A stretch of DNA of 64,000 nucleotides. Source: Smithella sp. (GTDB lineage: Bacteria; Desulfobacterota; Syntrophia; Syntrophales; Smithellaceae). Shown in pieces: positions 8,378 to 16,960 of the stretch (its first letter is position 1; each line of letters begins with the position of its first letter). Under the pieces are notes generated by a model. The model ran no database searches and was not told where the DNA came from. It worked only from the letters and a program-made list of their open reading frames with translations. A program made the translations under genes and the position numbers. The stretch is from positions 1-64,000 of the forward strand of contig SCVW01000017.1 of the NCBI GenBank assembly GCA_007244375.1. Reading direction: 5' to 3'.

Positions 8378-9406
8378 ATGTTCAAACATCGCCTTTTGAT
8401 TATTTTGCTTGTGCTTGTAACATTTTCATTTTCCTGGGCAGAGGAGATTTCTGTCAAAAAAGAAAATTTGCCGGATAGTTCAATACAACTTACAAGGATA
8501 GATCGTACTTTCGAGAGCAAGGGAAACAAATTGAAGGCATGGCTTTATCTGCCATCTGGTGTAGTAAAGCCTCCTGTAATTGTTATGGCCCATGGCTTCG
8601 GTTGTCAGCGCTGGATGCGTTTGCCTGCTTATGCGGAAAGATTTTCTAAAATGGGTATGGCGGTTTTTGTTTTTGACTATCGTGGATTTAACGACAGTGA
8701 AGGCGAACCGCGTAATTATATTAACCCGAAACGTCATTTGCAGGATTGGGATGCGGCTATTGCTTATGTGAAAACTCTAGACAATATTGATGCAAAACGC
8801 ATGGCCCTATGGGGCACGTCATTCAGTGGAGGGCATGTTATTGTCGAAGCGGCAAAACATCCGGAGATAATGGCAGTTGTATCGCAAATTCCGTTTACTG
8901 ACGGTATGTCCACAGAGTGGTATTACATAACAACCAATCCATTGTTTGCGCTGAAAGGAACATACCATGGCTTTGCAGATGTACTGGCTTCCATTTTCAC
9001 AAACCATCGCCACAATGTACGTATTGCAGGTAGACCAGGTGAGGCATTTGCCATGATGAGTACACCGGATTCTATGCCGGGATTGCTTAATCTGATTGGA
9101 ACAGATGACAAGGAATATGAAAAGCATAATTACTGCCCCGGTAATGTAGTCTTTACGCTGGGTCTTTATAGACCGATAAGTTATGCTGAAAAGGTTATCT
9201 GTCCGACGCTGATTATTGGAGCAGAAAAAGACACTTTGTTTCCGTCGACTGGGCCAAAGAAGACAGCTGATAGAATAAAGAAGGCCACTTATATCAGTTT
9301 GCCGATGGGCCACTTTGACCCTTACGTTGGTGAACCATTTGAAAAATTAGTTAAAGTTATGGGTGACTTTTTAAAAACAAATTTAGAAGTAACTTCCACA
9401 AAATAA
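8378..9406 (+). CDS. Secreted alpha/beta hydrolase
   Basis: 342 aa with a signal peptide (residues 1-21, FSFSWAEE boundary) followed by an alpha/beta hydrolase domain: oxyanion region MAHGFGCQRW, strand motif DYRGFNDSEG, nucleophile elbow GTSFSGG, acid candidate in GAEKDTLFP and catalytic histidine in MGHFDPY. The arrangement resembles serine aminopeptidase S33 / COG1073-type esterases acting on small esters or amides in the periplasm. Substrate is not predictable. A good ribosome site (AAAAGGAGA) precedes ATG. The gene is monocistronic, flanked by noncoding gaps. Confidence 0.85.
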   Translation: MFKHRLLIILLVLVTFSFSWAEEISVKKENLPDSSIQLTRIDRTFESKGNKLKAWLYLPSGVVKPPVIVMAHGFGCQRWMRLPAYAERFSKMGMAVFVFDYRGFNDSEGEPRNYINPKRHLQDWDAAIAYVKTLDNIDAKRMALWGTSFSGGHVIVEAAKHPEIMAVVSQIPFTDGMSTEWYYITTNPLFALKGTYHGFADVLASIFTNHRHNVRIAGRPGEAFAMMSTPDSMPGLLNLIGTDDKEYEKHNYCPGNVVFTLGLYRPISYAEKVICPTLIIGAEKDTLFPSTGPKKTADRIKKATYISLPMGHFDPYVGEPFEKLVKVMGDFLKTNLEVTSTK

Positions 9407-9443
9407 TCCTGATCTCGAAAGATACTAATTTGCGTTACACCGA

Positions 9444-9452
9444 TGGTATAAT
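9444..9452 (+). promoter_or_regulatory. Extended -10 promoter candidate
   Basis: TGGTATAAT matches the extended -10 consensus (TGnTATAAT) exactly. No good -35 box is present 17 bases upstream. It lies about 40 bases before the engB relic and may be its surviving promoter. Confidence 0.4.
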
Positions 9453-9490
9453 AGTTTGTTAAATTTTTTAACTAATTAAGATATAAAAAG

Positions 9491-9574
9491 TTTATTAAAA
9501 TTACCAGTGCAGAATTCATAAAAAGAGCGGTGTGGCTGCCGCAGTGTCCGTTGGCCGCAATGTCGGAGATGATA
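9491..9574 (+). pseudogene. Relic of the engB 5' end
   Basis: The translation KITSAEFIKRAVWLPQCPLA matches the start of intact EngB at 11444 (KIISAEFIKSAVWPPQYPPA) with few changes, and the DNA similarity runs for about 70 bases. The ATG is lost, the P-loop and everything after it are missing, and the frame continues into unrelated sequence up to a stop near 9670. This looks like a decayed partial duplication 1.9 kb upstream of the functional gene. The rest of the 9407-9900 gap holds no other recognisable gene. Confidence 0.75.
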
Positions 9575-9900
9575 AAAAACTATTATAGTTCCCTAAATTT
9601 CTCCCCCGATTTCACGATTTGTTTCCTTCCCGATTTTCCTGTGACTGCTGAAGTCCGGGTTCTTTCTTAAATGATGTGTGTGCGAGAGAGACAGTCCGAA
9701 TAGTCTTCAACATCTGCCTTCTACTTGAAATGAATATGGTTCAGATGCTTAAAATAGCGAAAGTGGAAGATTTTAAAATAATATTTCTGAAAGAAATGAT
9801 GGAAAATAGATTTAAATTAATATAAATATCTTCAATATCTTTAATATTCTTGATACATGATGAACGATAAAAATGAATCAAAGTCAAGGAGGTAAAGAAA

Positions 9901-10404
9901 ATGAGAAAAATGACTGAAAAAGCTTTAGAAGAGGCGTTTGCCGGGGAGTCCATGGCCCACATGAAATATCTTGGTTTTAGCGAGATTGCAGAAAAAGAAG
10001 GTTTTTCGAATATGAGCAGACTTTTTAAAGCCATTGCTTACGCAGAGCAGGTGCATGCTACCAATCATGCGAGAAATTTGGGCGTACTGAAAAAAACTAG
10101 TGATAACATTCAGACATGTATTGATGGTGAAACCTTCGAGATAGATGAAATGTACCCTGCGTATGATGCAGTGGCAAAATTGCAAGCTGAAAAGGGGGCG
10201 CAGACTTCAATACATTTTGCTCTTGAGGCAGAGAAGATTCATGCTGACCTCTATAAAAGGGCAAAGGCGCAGATAGACAAGGGACAAGACGTAGAGATTG
10301 AGGAAGTTTACATTTGTCCCGTGTGCGGATACACCCATATAGGAGATCCACCGGAGAAATGTCCTGTGTGCGGTGTGTCCAAGGATAAATTTAAAAAATT
10401 TTAA
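9901..10404 (+). CDS. rbr: Rubrerythrin
   Basis: 167 aa. The N-terminal four-helix ferritin-like domain carries the diiron ligands as EAFAGESMAHMKY and EKIHAD-type ExxH motifs, and the C-terminal rubredoxin-like domain has paired CPVCG motifs (YICPVCGYTH and KCPVCGVSKD) for an Fe(SCys)4 site. Rubrerythrins reduce hydrogen peroxide to water in anaerobes, using electrons from rubredoxin or NADH-linked partners. A very strong AAGGAGG ribosome site precedes ATG. The superoxide reductase gene follows 16 bases later, so the two probably form an oxidative-stress operon acting in sequence on superoxide and then peroxide. Confidence 0.96.
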   Translation: MRKMTEKALEEAFAGESMAHMKYLGFSEIAEKEGFSNMSRLFKAIAYAEQVHATNHARNLGVLKKTSDNIQTCIDGETFEIDEMYPAYDAVAKLQAEKGAQTSIHFALEAEKIHADLYKRAKAQIDKGQDVEIEEVYICPVCGYTHIGDPPEKCPVCGVSKDKFKKF

Positions 10405-10420
10405 AGAGGAGGAGCCGGCT

Positions 10421-10816
10421 ATGAAAATCTTAAGCGAAGTACTTCAAAGTGCTGATTGGAAACAGGAGAAACACGCACCAGTCATTGATCTTCCCCCTGT
10501 AGCTAAGAAGGGTGAAATCGTAAAAATAAGCGTTTCCGTAGGGAAGGAGATTGCTCATCCGAACACGACAGAACATCATATCACATGGATCGATATTTTC
10601 TTTCTTCCGGACGGTGCAAAATTTCCCTTTCATCTTGGACGTTTCGAATTCCTGGCCCATGGAGCGTCTACAGAGGGACCGAATACCAGTACAGTCTACA
10701 CCCACCCTGAGGTAACTTGTGCAATTAAGACCGAAAAATCAGGAACTGTTTTGGCTTCCTCTTACTGCAATATTCACGGGCTCTGGCAAAGTGCGCAAGA
10801 ATTAAAGGTGGAGTAA
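10421..10816 (+). CDS. sor: Superoxide reductase (neelaredoxin/desulfoferrodoxin family)
   Basis: 131 aa, single-domain type without the N-terminal desulforedoxin Fe(Cys)4 domain. Iron-centre ligands are visible as E16-K-H18, H46, H52 in HPNTTEHH and the C-terminal cysteine/histidine pair in SSYCNIHGLW. It reduces superoxide to hydrogen peroxide in the cytoplasm without releasing oxygen. ATG at 10421 was chosen because it follows AAGAGGAGGAG by 7 bases; an upstream in-frame extension has no support. It is cotranscribed with rubrerythrin, which would remove the peroxide formed, and is closed by a hairpin terminator. Confidence 0.95.
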   Translation: MKILSEVLQSADWKQEKHAPVIDLPPVAKKGEIVKISVSVGKEIAHPNTTEHHITWIDIFFLPDGAKFPFHLGRFEFLAHGASTEGPNTSTVYTHPEVTCAIKTEKSGTVLASSYCNIHGLWQSAQELKVE

Positions 10817-10863
10817 AACAGCAAAATAACGGCGGATTGAAACCAGGTATAGGATGATCAAAA

Positions 10864-10899
10864 AAAGGCGGAGAATAACTTTGTGTGCTCTCCGCCTTT
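10864..10899 (+). terminator. Rho-independent terminator of rbr-sor
   Basis: Perfect 11-bp stem AAAGGCGGAGA / TCTCCGCCTTT with a 14-base loop, 47 bases after the superoxide reductase stop. The T tract is short. Confidence 0.75.
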
Positions 10900-11443
10900 G
10901 GTATGATTTGGTCATCGTTGTTTCCTATCTTCCTTTTTCAGATACCGCATGTGTTGCTGCAAAAATGACGCATGGGTGATGTACCGCTCTGTATTCTCTA
11001 TCGCATTGCAGCCACATGTATTATAGTAACATGTGCTTACCGAAGATATAAAAGCCGCAATGTCGTCACGCTATGAACATCCGAACCATTTCTTTTATCC
11101 TTGATTAAGAAGCCACTATAAAACCATGTACAGAGGAATAATTTCCCGGTTTTTAAGTTTAAGGGATGGCGTGACTCAGAACACGCCTTTCTGTCCATGC
11201 AGTGATGATAATCCGAATCCTGCGGACGGCGCAGTTTATACATGTATGCAGGCAACGTCATATATTCTTTTCTTGAGGGAACGGGTCATTGCATTACTAA
11301 TCACTAAGATTCAGTATAGAGAGCGTTCTACTATCTAGGAGAAATAATGAGGCCTGATTCATATTGACAATGCAAGAATAAATATGTTTGTAAATAAATA
11401 GTTTTTGGAAGTAATCAGGATATTTAATCCTCGGGTTATTTAA
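10900..11443. other. Intergenic region without recognisable gene
   Basis: About 540 bases. Short frames exist on both strands but lack ribosome sites and family resemblance. It holds one hairpin (CACATGT/ACATGTG, 11013-11035). A TTGACA box at 11364 upstream of engB has no convincing -10 partner at the right distance. Confidence 0.6.
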
Positions 11444-12043
11444 ATGATGAAAATTATAAGCGCAGAATTTATAAAAAGCGCTGTCTGGCCGCCGCAGTAT
11501 CCGCCGGCGACGATGCCGGAAATTGCATTTGTCGGGCGTTCCAACGTCGGGAAATCGTCCTTGATTAACACACTTGTCGGGCGTAAAAATCTGGCCAAAA
11601 CCAGTAATACTCCGGGGCGGACGCAGTTAATTAATTTTTTCACGATTAACAAAAAAATATCTTTTGTTGATTTGCCAGGCTATGGTTTTGCCAAGGTTTC
11701 CCGCTCGGTGAAAAAAGACTGGGGCGATATGATTGAGGCCTATCTTCGCGAGAGGCAATCTCTTTGTCTGGTAGTTTTTATTCTGGACATCCGGCGTGAT
11801 CCCAACGCTGATGATTTATCTTTGCGCGACTGGTTTGAACATTATCGTATACCTTATTTATACATTCTGACCAAAACCGACAAATTATCCAACAATCAGG
11901 CAGTTGTCCGTGTGCGTGCCATTGAAAAAATTTTAAAGACTACAGATGGCAAGAAATTAGTTTTGTTTTCTGCAAAAACTCAAAAGGGCAAAAATGAAAT
12001 TTGGCAATTCATGGAAGATCATTTAAGCTCTCTGCCTAAATGA
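11444..12043 (+). CDS. engB: Ribosome biogenesis GTPase EngB (YihA/YsxC)
   Basis: 199 aa, full length for the family. All G motifs are visible: G1 GRSNVGKSS, G2 region TPGRTQ, G3 DLPGYGFAKV, G4 TKTDK and G5 FSAK. The protein acts in large ribosomal subunit assembly in the cytoplasm. ATG codons occur at 11444 and 11447, and either could be used; the ribosome site is weak. The gene is monocistronic. A decayed copy of its first 25 codons lies at 9491-9574. Confidence 0.95.
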   Translation: MMKIISAEFIKSAVWPPQYPPATMPEIAFVGRSNVGKSSLINTLVGRKNLAKTSNTPGRTQLINFFTINKKISFVDLPGYGFAKVSRSVKKDWGDMIEAYLRERQSLCLVVFILDIRRDPNADDLSLRDWFEHYRIPYLYILTKTDKLSNNQAVVRVRAIEKILKTTDGKKLVLFSAKTQKGKNEIWQFMEDHLSSLPK

Positions 12044-12410
12044 TTCAAATCTTTAAAATCAAGTAGTGCTTCTGTAGTAGATTAAGATGACTAAAAGAGG
12101 ATTTGTTCTGTAATTGTATGAACGCCGGTCAGTGAACGGTAGTCATTTTTTAACTGCGTTATATCAATAAGTTAGCGACAAAAAACACATAAATAAGGCT
12201 AATTTCCTTGACAGGGTAAGCAAATTATGTTAGCCGAGTAGCGCTAGTTTAAAGAAGTTTTTTGACAACGTTTTTTGTGAAACTCCAGTTCTGAAAGTGA
12301 ATAACCTAAAGGTCATTACAAATCAGCAGAATTGAGAAGTTAACAAGACCAAAGTTTCAGAAACAAAGTGCGTCGGAACTTGCAGGTCGAACAATCCCGC
12401 AGCAGCGGAG
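12044..12410. other. Leader region of the first Flx-Hdr cluster
   Basis: About 370 noncoding bases. TTGACA boxes occur at 12208 and 12262, but neither has a good -10 at 16-18 bases. No terminator for engB was found. Confidence 0.5.
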
Positions 12411-12449
12411 GGTATAATATATTTGGTAGCCTGCTACGAATATTATACC
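12411..12449. promoter_or_regulatory. Long palindrome upstream of hdrA (operator or RNA hairpin)
   Basis: Near-perfect 39-bp palindrome: outer arms GGTATAATAT / ATATTATACC and inner arms GTAGC / GCTAC. It contains a TATAAT box at 12413 and ends 42 bases before the preferred GTG start of hdrA. No T tract follows, so a repressor operator or a 5' mRNA structure is more likely than a terminator. Confidence 0.6.
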
Positions 12450-12491
12450 CGTGAAGAAGTTCTTTCATATAGAATAACGAGGTGTAATCAG

Positions 12492-15400
12492 GTGCTAAAA
12501 GATAACGAAAAAGTTGGTGCGGTAATGGTAGTTGGTTCGGGAATCGCCGGTATTCAGGCATCTCTCGATTTGGCCAATTCCGGAATGAAGGTATATCTGG
12601 TCGAAAACGGGATCAGCATCGGCGGCGTCATGGCGCAACTTGACAAGACTTTTCCCACAAATGATTGTTCCGCCTGTATATTATCTCCAAAACTAGTTGA
12701 AGTCGGTCGCCATCCCAATGTTGAAATCAAGACCCGGCGTACAGTTAATTCGGTTGAAGGTGAACCCGGAAAATTCAAAGTCAAAATGACATCCGCTCCA
12801 CGGTACGTCAATCTTGATAAATGTACAGGTTGCGGCGACTGCGCCAAAGTCTGTCCCGTGACAGTCAAAGCCGAATTCAACGGCAATTTAAGCGAAAGAA
12901 AAGCCATCTATCGTCATTTTCCTCAGGCCATTCCCAGCGGTTTTGCCATTGATAAACTGGGAACTTCTCCCTGTAAAGCCCATTGCCCAACGCATATCAG
13001 TGTTCAGGGTTATGTGGCACTGATTGCCGAAGGAAAATTCAAGGAAGCTCTCAAACTCATTAAACAGGATAATCCTTTCCCCATCGTTTGCGGTCGTGTC
13101 TGCAACCATCCCTGCGAGACGGCCTGTATGCGCGCCAAGGTTGATGATCCTATTGATATCATGCACCTCAAACAATTTGTCGCCGATCTGGATCTGAACA
13201 GCGAGACCCGATACGTGCCGGAGAAGAAAGAAAGTAAAGGCAAGAAAGTGGCGGTTGTCGGCGCCGGTCCTTCTGGATTGACCTGCGCTTATTATCTGGC
13301 CATTGAAGGCTACGATATCGATGTTTTCGAAGCTCTGCCGGTTGCCGGCGGCTGGCTGGCCGTAGGTATTCCCGAATACCGCCTGCCGAAAAATGTTTTG
13401 AAGGCGGAAATCAAAGTCATTGAAGACTTGGGTGTGAAAATTCACCTTAATAAGAGGGTCGGCAAAGATATTTCTTTCGATAAATTGAAATCTGATTACA
13501 GTGCTATTTTCGTCGGCTGCGGTACGATGAAGAGCAGCAAACTCAACATTCCCGGCGAAGATTTGCAGGGCGTGGTTCACGGCGTTGATTACCTGATGAA
13601 GGTCAACCTAGGCGAAAAGGTTAAACTGGGCGACAAGGTCGCCGTCATCGGCGGCGGTAACGTCGCGATGGATGCTGTTCGCACAGCCGTCAGAACCGGT
13701 TCCCAAGAAGTTTTCATTCTCTATCGTCGTACCCGAGCGGAAATGCCCGCATCTCCGGAGGAAATCGAAGAGGCCATCGAAGAAGGAATCGAAATGAAAT
13801 TCCTCGTCGCTCCGAAACGTGTTGTAGGCAAGGATGGAAAAGTAACCGGTGTCGAATGCACGCGCATGGAACTGGGTGAGCCGGATGCCAGCGGACGTCG
13901 CCGTCCCGTAGAAATCAAAGGATCCGAATTTATTGTCGAATGCGATGCCATCGTTCCTGCCATCGGTCAGGAAGCCGATTTGTCCTTTATTACCAAAGAA
14001 AGCGGCGTCTCTATAAATAAATGGAATAATGTGGATTTCGATAAAGTAACATTTGCAACCAATGTTCCCGGTATTTTCACCGGTGGTGACGTTTCTACCG
14101 GTCCCCAGACGGTTGTCAAGGCTGTATATTCCGGCAAGGAAGCGGCCAAATCCATCGATCGTTATCTGCGCGGCGAAGATATGAAAGCCGGCCGGGAAAA
14201 AGACTGGACCAAGGATTTGGCGGACAAAGCGGACGTTTCCGATGTCGTTAAAGTTCCGCGTGAAAAGTATCCGCTGATGAAACCGGAAGATCGCAAAACC
14301 AATTTCAAGGAAGTTGGCCTGGGGTTCAGTGAAGCACAGGCAATTGCCGAAGCAAGCCGCTGTCTTTCCTGTGGGATCTGCTCCGAATGTTATCAGTGCG
14401 TGGATGCCTGTATTGCGAAGGCCATCGATCACGATATGAAAGTGGAAGAGGAAACCATTGAAGTCGGTGCCATTATCGCGTCGCCCGGCTTCGAGCTGTT
14501 TGACCCGCGTCTGCGTGGCGAATACGGTTACGGCATTTACAAAAATGTTGTTTCGGCGATTCAGTTTGAAAGAATTCTATCCGCGTCCGGTCCGTTTTTC
14601 GGCCACGTTCAGAGAATTTCCGACGGTAAAGAGCCGAAGAAAATCGCCTTTATCCAATGCGTGGGGTCGCGTGACGTTTCCTGCGACAACAGTTGGTGCT
14701 CTTCCGTTTGCTGTATGTACGCCACCAAGGAAGCGATTATCGGTAAGGAACATGCCAAAGGACTGGAACCCACCATTTTCTACATGGATATCCGTGCGCA
14801 CGGCAAAGATTTCGACCGGTTTGTTAATCGCGCCAAGGAAGAATACGGCATCCGTTATATACGTTCTATGCCTTCATCAATCAAAGAATTGCAGCAAAGC
14901 AATAATCTGCTGATTACCTATGTCAATCAGGATGGAACTCTTGCCGAAGAAGAATTTGATATGGTGGTTCTATCGATCGGCCTGATGCCTCCCAAGGAAG
15001 CCAAACAACTGGCAGCCAACCTCGGTATTGAACTGGAAGAACACGGCTTCTGCAAGACTTCGCTGGAAAATCCGGTGCAGACGTCGCGCCCCGGCGTGTT
15101 TGTCTGCGGCGCCTTCGGCGGTCCCAAGGATATTCCGGAAACCGTTATGGAAGCCTCCGCAGCAGCAGCCTGTGCGGAAGGACTGCTTGCCTCCCGTCGC
15201 GGTACCATGATTACGCCGGTTCAGAATCCGGAAGAAAAGGATATGCGCGGACAAAGCGTACGTACCGGCGTGTTTGTCTGCCATTGCGGTATCAATATCG
15301 GCGGTGTTGTTGATGTTCCCGCCGTCCGCGATTACGCGGCCACATTACCGACGGTTGTCTATACCGCCGACAATCTCTTTACCTGTTCACAGGACACAGC

Positions 15401-16925
15401 CGTAAAGATGAAAGAAGTCATCGAAGAACAGAATCTGACCCGCGTCGTTGTTGCCTCCTGTTCGCCCAGAACTCATGAAGGGCTGTTCCAGGAAAACTGT
15501 GAAAAGGCCGGTTTGAACAGATACCTGTTTGAGATGGCCAATATCCGCGATCAGGATTCCTGGGTGCATATGCACGAACCGGAAGCGGCGACCGCGAAAG
15601 CTAAAGACCTGCTGAGAATGGCTGTGGCCAAGGCTCAGTATCTCAAACCATTGAAGCCTGGTCAGCTGCCCGTAAACCATCAAGCCTTGATTATCGGCGG
15701 CGGTTTGGCCGGTATGACTGCGGCCCTGTCACTGGCCGATCAGGGATTCGCATCATTCGTTGTAGAGAAAGAAGATCGCCTGGGTGGAAATTACAATCAT
15801 CTTTACAAAACACTCGAGGGGCTTGATACAAGAGCGCATTTGAAGAACCTGCTGGATAAAATATACAAGAATCCTTTAATCACGGTGGTCACATCCGCTG
15901 AGATCAAGAAGATTGAAGGTTATATCGGCAACTACAAAACGACTGTTCAATCCAAAGACGGTGAAAAGGTTTTCGAGCACGGTGTGGTCATTGTTGCCAT
16001 CGGTGCCTACGAAAACAAACCGAAAGAATATCTCTACGGTCAGAACGCGGCAGTGAAAACGCAAAGAGAACTGGAAACCATGATTTACGAGAAGGATGCC
16101 AAGCTTGCGGCTGTGAAAAATGTGGTCATGATTCAGTGCGTGGGCAGCCGCGACAAGGAAAGGCCATATTGCAGCCGTTACTGCTGTTCCGAAGCGATCA
16201 AAAACGCGCTGGAGATGAAAGAAGCCGATCCTTCACGTGATATAACGATAATTTACCGTGACATTCGTACCTTCGCTTTTAAAGAGGATTATTATAAGAA
16301 GGCGCGTGAAGCCAATATCAAGTTTATTTCTTATGAAGAAGACCGCAAACCGGAAGTGATTGCTGCCGGCGACAAGGCGGAGGTAAGAGTATTTGATCCG
16401 ATTATGAACGAAGTCGTGACTCTGCCTGCCGAGCTGGTGGCTTTGAGCGTCGGTGTTGTGCCGAATCCGGAAAACGTCACCATCGGCAATATGTTGAAAG
16501 TTCCGACCAATCAGGACGGTTTCTTCCTGGAAGCCCACGTCAAACTGCGTCCGGTTGATTTTGCAACCGACGGTGTGTTCATGTGCGGCATGGCGCATTC
16601 GCCGAAGTTCAGCGATGAATCCATTACCCAGGCCAATGCCGCTGTGTCAAGAGCCTGCATGATTCTGACACTTGATTATATTCAGGCGGAGGGCAAGACA
16701 GCATATGTCAACAAAGAACGTTGCTCGGCCTGCGGACTCTGCGAAATCAATTGTCCCTACAGCGCGATTCAGGTGAATGTCGCGGAGGGGTGCGCCGAAG
16801 TCAACGCGGTGCTTTGCAAGGGTTGCGGTGTATGCACGGCGTCCTGCCGCATGAATGCCGTAGACCTCAACGGTTTCAATAACGAAGAAGTTCTGGCACA
16901 GATATATAACATAAACGAAGGCTAA
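12492..16925 (+). CDS. hdrA: Giant HdrA-GltD-HdrA flavin/iron-sulfur fusion (electron-bifurcating subunit)
   Basis: About 1477 aa, more than twice the usual HdrA. Order: HdrA N-terminus with FAD site (VVGSGIAGIQASLDLA) and CSACI; ferredoxin motif CTGCGDCAKVCP (near 12825); a complete GltD/NfnB-like module with Cys-rich entry (CKAHCPTHIS, CGRVCNHPC), a second FAD site (VVGAGPSGLTCAYYLA, near 13255) and NAD(P)H site (VIGGGNVAMDAV, near 13645); ferredoxin CLSCGICSECYQC; the HdrA remainder; a second HdrA-like half starting VFVCHCGINIGG (near 15270) with a third FAD site IIGGGLAGMTAA; and terminal CSACGLCEINCP and CKGCGVCTASC clusters. HdrA carries the bifurcating flavin in Hdr complexes. GTG 12492 follows ACGAGGTG and gives the normal HdrA start; TTG 12423 lies inside the palindrome and is less likely. 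First gene of hdrA-flxDC-hdrCB-flxBA. Confidence 0.9.
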   Translation: MLKDNEKVGAVMVVGSGIAGIQASLDLANSGMKVYLVENGISIGGVMAQLDKTFPTNDCSACILSPKLVEVGRHPNVEIKTRRTVNSVEGEPGKFKVKMTSAPRYVNLDKCTGCGDCAKVCPVTVKAEFNGNLSERKAIYRHFPQAIPSGFAIDKLGTSPCKAHCPTHISVQGYVALIAEGKFKEALKLIKQDNPFPIVCGRVCNHPCETACMRAKVDDPIDIMHLKQFVADLDLNSETRYVPEKKESKGKKVAVVGAGPSGLTCAYYLAIEGYDIDVFEALPVAGGWLAVGIPEYRLPKNVLKAEIKVIEDLGVKIHLNKRVGKDISFDKLKSDYSAIFVGCGTMKSSKLNIPGEDLQGVVHGVDYLMKVNLGEKVKLGDKVAVIGGGNVAMDAVRTAVRTGSQEVFILYRRTRAEMPASPEEIEEAIEEGIEMKFLVAPKRVVGKDGKVTGVECTRMELGEPDASGRRRPVEIKGSEFIVECDAIVPAIGQEADLSFITKESGVSINKWNNVDFDKVTFATNVPGIFTGGDVSTGPQTVVKAVYSGKEAAKSIDRYLRGEDMKAGREKDWTKDLADKADVSDVVKVPREKYPLMKPEDRKTNFKEVGLGFSEAQAIAEASRCLSCGICSECYQCVDACIAKAIDHDMKVEEETIEVGAIIASPGFELFDPRLRGEYGYGIYKNVVSAIQFERILSASGPFFGHVQRISDGKEPKKIAFIQCVGSRDVSCDNSWCSSVCCMYATKEAIIGKEHAKGLEPTIFYMDIRAHGKDFDRFVNRAKEEYGIRYIRSMPSSIKELQQSNNLLITYVNQDGTLAEEEFDMVVLSIGLMPPKEAKQLAANLGIELEEHGFCKTSLENPVQTSRPGVFVCGAFGGPKDIPETVMEASAAAACAEGLLASRRGTMITPVQNPEEKDMRGQSVRTGVFVCHCGINIGGVVDVPAVRDYAATLPTVVYTADNLFTCSQDTAVKMKEVIEEQNLTRVVVASCSPRTHEGLFQENCEKAGLNRYLFEMANIRDQDSWVHMHEPEAATAKAKDLLRMAVAKAQYLKPLKPGQLPVNHQALIIGGGLAGMTAALSLADQGFASFVVEKEDRLGGNYNHLYKTLEGLDTRAHLKNLLDKIYKNPLITVVTSAEIKKIEGYIGNYKTTVQSKDGEKVFEHGVVIVAIGAYENKPKEYLYGQNAAVKTQRELETMIYEKDAKLAAVKNVVMIQCVGSRDKERPYCSRYCCSEAIKNALEMKEADPSRDITIIYRDIRTFAFKEDYYKKAREANIKFISYEEDRKPEVIAAGDKAEVRVFDPIMNEVVTLPAELVALSVGVVPNPENVTIGNMLKVPTNQDGFFLEAHVKLRPVDFATDGVFMCGMAHSPKFSDESITQANAAVSRACMILTLDYIQAEGKTAYVNKERCSACGLCEINCPYSAIQVNVAEGCAEVNAVLCKGCGVCTASCRMNAVDLNGFNNEEVLAQIYNINEG

Positions 16926-16960
16926 CGGTTAAAGCCGTTCGGCCGCTGGAAGGAGAATAT

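Noticed and set aside
10900-11443. Short frames of 70-74 codons on both strands
   Set aside because: They overlap each other, lack ribosome sites and show no recognisable motif.
12208-12267. TTGACA boxes at 12208 and 12262 as promoters for hdrA
   Set aside because: Neither has a recognisable -10 sequence at a 16-18 base distance.
12423-12491. TTG start of the giant HdrA at 12423
   Set aside because: This stretch lies within a strong palindrome and just after a TATAAT box. GTG at 12492 has a better ribosome site and gives the normal HdrA N-terminus.
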